NCBI GenBank assembly: GCA_036771375.1
Contig: DAIPHL010000086.1
Span: forward strand, 1-9,824
From: DAIPHL01 sp036771375
Lineage (GTDB): Bacteria; Synergistota; Synergistia; Synergistales; Synergistaceae
Length of the DNA stretch: 9,824 nucleotides
Direction of reading: 5' to 3'
Part shown: piece by piece, positions 6,281 to 9,824 of the stretch
How the letters are laid out: each line of letters begins with the position of its first letter
Position numbering within the stretch: position 1 is the first letter of the stretch
Translations under genes and position numbers: made by a program
The notes under the pieces: generated by a model
What the model saw: the letters and a program-made list of their open reading frames with translations, nothing else
Told to the model about the DNA's origin: nothing
Databases searched by the model: none

Positions 6281-7597
6281 TTACCACGGGACATCGAGAA
6301 CGATGTGGGGAAGAAAGAGGACCCACTTCGGGAAATAAGCGACAAAGATCAGCGCGGGAACCCAACAGAGCGCAATAAACCACAGTACCGGTTTCATCAT
6401 CTCGTTGATCGGCGTATTGGAAAGCCGTCCCGAAAGGTACAGCACCGGAGCAGCTGGCGGAGTTATACAGCCAAGCCCCGTGTTCACGCCGATCACGGCG
6501 GCATAGTGAATGGGGCTGAAGCCAAGCTCCGTGATGATCGGCATCAAAATCGGCGTGGTCAGAGTGATGACACTGATGTCGTCCATCAGCATTCCCATGA
6601 TGACCAAAAAGACGTTGATCATCCCCATGATGACCCATTTATTCCGAGAGATCGAATAAAAGAGATGCAAAACCTTGCCGGGAAGATCCTCGAGGATGTA
6701 AAGCCGGCTCAACATCGAGACACAGTACAACATGACCATGATGACGCCGGTCGTGACCCCCGACTCGATCAGACACTCCCACAGCCCCTTCAACGTGAGT
6801 CCCTTGTAGACGAACATTCCGACCGGGATCGCGTACAGAACGGCCACGGCGGAGGCCTCCGTGGGCGTCATGATGCCTCCGTAGATACTCCCCAGGACGA
6901 TCACCGGTAGAATGAGGGCCGGTATCGCAAGAGATCCTCTCTCTTTGAAAAGCTTAATTTTTTCGGCCGAGGTCCTCCTATGGGCGACCAGAACCGAGGG
7001 ATCCTTTCGGAGAAGCCAGACATTCGTAAGAGAGATCAGGAATGTGACGAGAATACCGGCTGAAACGGTGGAGAGAAAACAGGCAAGGACCGACTGGCCG
7101 CTGATCCAGGCGAATATGATGAGATTTCCGTTGGGCGGGATCAAAAGGCCCAAAAGCGACGCGTTCGCCATGAGAGCGGCGGTGTGTCCCTTTGGATACC
7201 CCGCTTTTTCGAAACGAGGAAACATGATCGAGCCGATACAGGAAAGAGTCGCGCAGGCCGCCCCCGTTATCGAACCAAAGACCGCACAGGATACCGTTCC
7301 GACAACACCCAGACCGCCTTTTATGCTTCCACAGAACACATCCACCAGATCGATCAGCTTCTCTCCGATCTTTCCCTTCTCCATGAGACCTCCCGCGATG
7401 ATAAACAGGGCAATCGCCATGAGAGAGACAGAGGACATCTGCTGGTAGCCATAGGGAAGAAGTTGCGACGGGTTGTACCCGACCCCTTCCGGTCCGCCGA
7501 AGAAGATGAGCCAAGCCGCAGAGGCCATAAAACTCACGGGTACCGGAACCCCAAGGAGAAGAGCGACGATCAGGACAAGAAGAGCGATATAGATCAT
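6281..7597 (-). CDS. dctM: TRAP transporter large permease subunit (DctM family)
   Basis: Large membrane subunit of a tripartite ATP-independent periplasmic transporter; it forms the ion-coupled (usually Na+) transport channel. The 438 residues, almost all in membrane helices, have the usual family length. Family landmarks are visible: LFIIAGGLMEKGKI (64-77), FGSITGAACAT (107-117), LLGLLIPPNGNLIIF (148-162) and, near the C-terminus, LGCITPPAAPVLYLSG, the paired inverted-topology motifs of the IT superfamily. Translation is probably coupled to dctQ: the ATG overlaps the dctQ stop as ATGA (7594-7597), with GGTGA as a modest ribosome site. Codon use and reading frame are clean throughout. Substrate specificity is set mainly by the binding protein and cannot be read from this subunit. 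Confidence 0.96.
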   Translation of the reverse strand: MIYIALLVLIVALLLGVPVPVSFMASAAWLIFFGGPEGVGYNPSQLLPYGYQQMSSVSLMAIALFIIAGGLMEKGKIGEKLIDLVDVFCGSIKGGLGVVGTVSCAVFGSITGAACATLSCIGSIMFPRFEKAGYPKGHTAALMANASLLGLLIPPNGNLIIFAWISGQSVLACFLSTVSAGILVTFLISLTNVWLLRKDPSVLVAHRRTSAEKIKLFKERGSLAIPALILPVIVLGSIYGGIMTPTEASAVAVLYAIPVGMFVYKGLTLKGLWECLIESGVTTGVIMVMLYCVSMLSRLYILEDLPGKVLHLFYSISRNKWVIMGMINVFLVIMGMLMDDISVITLTTPILMPIITELGFSPIHYAAVIGVNTGLGCITPPAAPVLYLSGRLSNTPINEMMKPVLWFIALCWVPALIFVAYFPKWVLFLPHIVLDVPW

Positions 7598-8160
7598 TTA
7601 CTGTCACCCCGTACCAAAGCTTTAACAGAGAGAAGCAGGTTTCTCAAAAAATAGACCTCCATAAAAATGAGTCCGGCAAAGATCGCGGCATACGATGTCC
7701 AAAGAGGAATTCTCCAGACCATACTGGTCGGCAAAAACTGAAAATTTCCCATGGGGCCCCTGAACCCAAAATCGAAAAACTCAAAACCATAAAACACGAA
7801 AATGCCACAGACTGCGCAGGTAACGACGTTTCGGACGACCGTAAGAAGCCGTTTGGCGGTGCCCTCCTTCAGGTAAGCATCGACCACGTCGGCTGAAACA
7901 TGCGTGTTGTTGTAAGCACCGTAAGCCGCCCCGATAAAATAAAACCAAAAGGCGACGAGCACGGCGATTTCTTCGTACCCGTAAAAATTTGCCTTGAAAA
8001 CGTACCGAGCTGCCGCGGCACCGGTGATGATGAGGGACAACAGGAGGGAATTAACGCCAAGTACAAACGAGAAAAAACCGACCAGAGTCCTGTCGAAAAA
8101 GTTCTTGGGTTTTTGCGCTTCGACGACCTCGGCGATTTCGCAGATGGAACGCTCCGACAT
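7594..8160 (-). CDS. dctQ: TRAP transporter small permease subunit (DctQ family)
   Basis: Small four-helix membrane partner of DctM, required for TRAP transport. The 188 residues show helices at about 28-54, 62-84, 104-128 and 152-178. The second helix carries the family signature EEIAVLVAFWFYFIGAAYGA followed by NNTHVSADVV, the conserved stretch with a His just after the helix. The N-terminal 20 residues are polar and a little longer than in minimal DctQ proteins. ATG 8160 has GGAGG at 8171-8175, a 10-base spacing that is slightly long. It overlaps dctM by four bases, and lies 169 bases downstream of dctP, separated by a strong hairpin. DctQ and DctM are separate genes here, not the fused form seen in some TRAP systems. 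Confidence 0.95.
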   Translation of the reverse strand: MSERSICEIAEVVEAQKPKNFFDRTLVGFFSFVLGVNSLLLSLIITGAAAARYVFKANFYGYEEIAVLVAFWFYFIGAAYGAYNNTHVSADVVDAYLKEGTAKRLLTVVRNVVTCAVCGIFVFYGFEFFDFGFRGPMGNFQFLPTSMVWRIPLWTSYAAIFAGLIFMEVYFLRNLLLSVKALVRGDSK

Positions 8161-8192
8161 CAGGGAACAACCTCCATATTCTTACGTAGAAA

Positions 8193-8251
8193 CATGGAGA
8201 AGTCCACCACTCCGTAGGCATCCGGCAAAATCAAAGGGAGGGTTCTCCATG
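8193..8251 (-). promoter_or_regulatory. Structured dctQ leader with 9-bp inverted repeat
   Basis: CATGGAGAA (8193-8201) and TTCTCCATG (8243-8251) are perfect inverted copies flanking 41 bases upstream of dctQ. On the minus strand the leader also contains CCUCC (8237-8241), which could pair with the dctQ ribosome site GGAGG (8171-8175). A 22-codon reading frame (8250 down to 8182) runs between the arms. Control of dctQ translation is an inference from pairing only. Confidence 0.3.
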
Positions 8252-8270
8252 CTGGGGACCTTTATGAAAA

Positions 8271-8309
8271 CGTATGGGTGCGAGAGGAAGAGCCTTCCGC
8301 ACCCATACG
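8271..8309 (-). terminator. Strong dctP-dctQ intergenic hairpin, partial terminator or mRNA stabiliser
   Basis: CGTATGGGTGCG (8271-8282) and CGCACCCATACG (8298-8309) form a perfect 12-bp stem. On the minus strand the loop can add GAAG/CTTC after a two-base bulge. It begins 20 bases after the dctP stop and is followed by only four T's (8267-8270), then C. This is the expected position for a leaky terminator or 3'-protective stem that leaves dctP mRNA more abundant than dctQM. Confidence 0.75.
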
Positions 8310-8329
8310 CTCGAAAGATCGCGCTTCTT

Positions 8330-9340
8330 CTATTTGGGAGCCAACGCCTTCTTGAATTCATCCATGAACGGCTTGGTCATGGTATCGGCGAGCTTGTCCC
8401 AGGTTACCGCAACCGCTTTCTGAATCGGCAGCAGCTCTTTCTCGGAATAGGTAAAGACCTTTATCCCCTGCTTACGCATGAGATCCATGTACTTCTCGTC
8501 ATCTTTTTTCGCGATCGTGATACTCTTCTCCGCCATCTTCGCGACGGTGTCCGCAATCAGCTTCTGGTCCGCCGGTTTCAGCTTGTTCCACGTCTTCATG
8601 CTCATCATGTAGGACTCGTTTTCGATGGAGTAGTTCAGCTGGTACCAGTATTTGGTGACATCCTTCAGGATCGTGTAGCAGGCTGCCGGCGGCAACCCGT
8701 CGACCGCATCGGCAACGCCGGTCTGCAGTGCCGTGTACAGATCGGAGTAAGGAATCGTCACCGTACGGAAACCCATCGCCTCCGCGCCGAGCTTATACGG
8801 CGCCATGTTGGGGACACGGCAGAGGACGCCCTTGTCCACCTTCGGGTTCAAAGGATCCTTCAGCGGCTTGGTGCTGGCGATCCCGATAAAACCCTCGACG
8901 TTGAAGCCCAAGAACTTCACGCCGAGAGCCTGGTTGAGTTCATCCATTTTTTTGAAGGCCCAGCTGCCGGGTTTGAAAATGTCCTTCAGCTGATTGTAGC
9001 CGGCGCAATATCCGTTGATGTAGACGAAATTCATGCGGGGATCAATGTCGCCCGGGGTGGAGATGAGGGCCATGTCGATCGTGCCTTTGATCAATTCCTG
9101 GTGCACAAGGGTGTAGTCGCCGAGCTGATTGGCAGGATAAACCTTGATCTCTATGCGACCCTTGGATTTTTCCTTGACCTCTTTTGCAATTTCATTCATG
9201 TAGCCGGTCGCGGTATGCTCGGGGGGGAACTGGCCAGCGAAGCGAAGGGAGACTTCCGGCGCTGCATGAGAAGCGATGGGCAACGCGGTCATAAACGCAA
9301 ACAACGCGAGAACCAGGACAAATGCTGAAAACTTCTTCAT
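8330..9340 (-). CDS. dctP: TRAP transporter periplasmic solute-binding protein (DctP/TAXI superfamily, DctP family)
   Basis: Periplasmic protein that captures the substrate and delivers it to DctQM. From ATG 9340 it is 336 residues, normal for the family. A signal peptide is evident: MKK, a hydrophobic core to about residue 20, then PIASHA with cleavage near residue 26. The mature chain starts with a typical first strand and ligand loop (VSLRFAGQFPPEHTATGY) and has ANQLGD at 70-75. It contains the family Arg in CRVPNMAPY (Arg175), which in characterised members salt-bridges the substrate carboxylate, and PYSDLYTALQTGVADAVDG (197-215). The frame also opens with GTG 9352, but that codon overlaps the AAGGAG ribosome site, so 9340 is preferred. 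A carboxylate substrate is likely from Arg175; which one (dicarboxylate, sugar acid, keto acid) cannot be told. Confidence 0.95.
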   Translation of the reverse strand: MKKFSAFVLVLALFAFMTALPIASHAAPEVSLRFAGQFPPEHTATGYMNEIAKEVKEKSKGRIEIKVYPANQLGDYTLVHQELIKGTIDMALISTPGDIDPRMNFVYINGYCAGYNQLKDIFKPGSWAFKKMDELNQALGVKFLGFNVEGFIGIASTKPLKDPLNPKVDKGVLCRVPNMAPYKLGAEAMGFRTVTIPYSDLYTALQTGVADAVDGLPPAACYTILKDVTKYWYQLNYSIENESYMMSMKTWNKLKPADQKLIADTVAKMAEKSITIAKKDDEKYMDLMRKQGIKVFTYSEKELLPIQKAVAVTWDKLADTMTKPFMDEFKKALAPK

Positions 9341-9578
9341 CTGTACGACCACTCCTTACGTATCTCTCAATATAGATATAGATAAGTTGACTCAGTGAGG
9401 AAAAACCAAACTCGAAAACACATGTTGCATCCAACTAAAATATCAGCTAAAAGACTACCTCCAGCGATCACAGGAATTCCTTCAACCGAACTTCGCTCTC
9501 GATAGACCACCTTCCTCCCATTATTACGACAAGATTCAGGCAATTGAAATTTATGAACACGATGGATAATCCTCTCCA
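9341..9578 (-). other. dctP 5' leader and upstream region, no gene recognised
   Basis: About 230 bases between the proposed promoter and dctP. It holds the dctP ribosome site (AAGGAG, 11 bases before ATG 9340) and an AT-rich repeat of TATCTA units (read on the minus strand) around 9366-9383. Reading frames here have no coding character. I see no known riboswitch. The long leader leaves room for RNA-level control, but I cannot identify any. Confidence 0.35.
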
Positions 9579-9608
9579 ATTATGTCAGAAATCTCGTCAC
9601 TTTGTCAA
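9579..9608 (-). promoter_or_regulatory. Probable promoter of the TRAP operon
   Basis: On the minus strand, TTGACA (9603-9608) is a perfect -35 box and CATAAT (9579-9584) matches five of six -10 bases, 18 bases apart. The start would be near 9572. It is the best promoter match between the end of the upstream partial gene and dctP. A second, start-proximal promoter cannot be excluded. Confidence 0.6.
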
Positions 9609-9616
9609 GGGTTGAG

Positions 9617-9632
9617 ATCAATTGATATATCA
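9617..9632. promoter_or_regulatory. Overlapping palindromes just upstream of the TRAP promoter
   Basis: ATCAATTGAT (9617-9626) and TGATATATCA (9623-9632) are both perfect palindromes and share four bases, 8 bases upstream of the -35 box. An upstream palindrome could be a regulator site; TRAP operons are often controlled by GntR, IclR or two-component regulators. Short AT-rich palindromes arise by chance, so this is tentative. Confidence 0.3.
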
Positions 9633-9729
9633 CAATCATGCGAAAAACCCTGCAAGCCAAAGTTCCACCCCACTCCGACAAAGAAATTCCCTTAGGCGTG
9701 GATTGTAAGCTCTCCACCGTGTCAAGCGT

Positions 9730-9824
9730 TCACGGACACTCGGAAGAAACACCCCGTACCTCGCCACCCAGTTGCTTGCCAAGACGCTTTATGATGGCAG
9801 AAGCCGCTTTCTCGACCGCCGACC
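9730..9824 (-). CDS. Partial C-terminal end of an unidentified gene, cut by the window edge
   Basis: A minus-strand frame enters from the window edge and ends in TGA at 9730-9732, giving 30 residues: SAVEKAASAIIKRLGKQLGG then EVRGVSSECP. The amphipathic helix (AAxxIIKRLGKQLGG) and the third-position pattern look like real coding sequence, whereas the other minus-strand frames stop early or give Cys/Trp/His-rich text. Family not recognisable from so little. It lies upstream of, and in the same direction as, the TRAP operon, about 390 bases from dctP, so it could be functionally linked. A plus-strand ATG at 9791 (MMAEAAF) is open to the edge but lacks a ribosome site. Confidence 0.45.
   Translation of the reverse strand, partial: SAVEKAASAIIKRLGKQLGGEVRGVSSECP

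Noticed and set aside
6239..6910. 223-codon plus-strand frame opposite dctM
   Set aside because: Translation is dominated by His, Asp, Gln and Arg, the complement of hydrophobic membrane codons in dctM; a shadow.
7994..9328. Long plus-strand open frame (444 codons) opposite dctP and dctQ
   Set aside because: It is antisense to two well-recognised genes, its translation is rich in Arg/His/Gln with no recognisable motif, and it follows from the codon bias of the real genes.
9367..9579. 70-codon minus-strand frame upstream of dctP
   Set aside because: No ribosome site, start codon within the proposed -10 box, and composition unlike a real protein; treated as leader.
9641..9670. Sigma-54 type site (TTGGCTTGCAGGG on the minus strand)
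   Set aside because: The GG and GC doublets are not at the required 10-base separation and the -12 element is missing.
9645..9725. Possible terminator for the upstream partial gene
   Set aside because: Only short interrupted pairings (GGTGGA with TCCACGCC on the minus strand) and no T-run directly after them.
9700..9727. TTGACA plus TACAAT on the minus strand as another TRAP promoter
   Set aside because: The boxes are only 12 bases apart, too close for a sigma-70 promoter.
1..9824. Mobile element, CRISPR array, toxin-antitoxin or defence island
   Set aside because: No transposase, integrase, repeat-spacer pattern, target duplications or defence-type genes; all large genes are standard families with uniform composition.

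Overview
This 9.8 kb window reads as ordinary chromosome of a diderm (outer-membrane) anaerobe-type bacterium of moderate GC content. An outer-membrane phospholipase autotransporter, a tripartite TRAP transporter and a membrane diguanylate cyclase with consensus sigma-70 promoters fit several Gram-negative phyla. The flavour of the proteins suggests Synergistota, but that is inference and no rRNA or other marker is present.

Layout: (1) 88-2262 (+) encodes a PlpD-like patatin phospholipase followed by one POTRA domain and an Omp85-type barrel (type Vd autotransporter). (2) A strong hairpin at 2288-2322 separates it from a convergent gene at 2363-4507 (-), a P1B-type Zn/Cd/Pb-exporting ATPase. 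(3) The divergent intergenic region 4508-4796 carries a near-perfect promoter for the ATPase, with a perfect 20-bp palindrome covering its -10 and start site. It also carries a promoter and tandem repeat in front of the next gene. (4) 4797-5864 (+) is a membrane-bound GGDEF diguanylate cyclase with a periplasmic sensor. (5) 9340 down to 5977 (-) is a TRAP operon in the order dctP, dctQ, dctM, then an 87-residue membrane protein of unknown function. A long hairpin between dctP and dctQ probably makes the binding protein more abundant than the permease. (6) 9341-9729 is the dctP upstream region with a good promoter. (7) The last 95 bases appear to hold the 3' end of another minus-strand gene.

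The blocks are functionally independent: envelope lipolysis, metal efflux, c-di-GMP signalling and carboxylate-type solute uptake. I see no mobile element, CRISPR array, tRNA, rRNA or phage gene, and no convincing unknown multi-gene system. The most useful second-look items are regulatory (ATPase operator, dctP-dctQ leader, diguanylate cyclase repeat), plus the small membrane protein that ends the TRAP operon.
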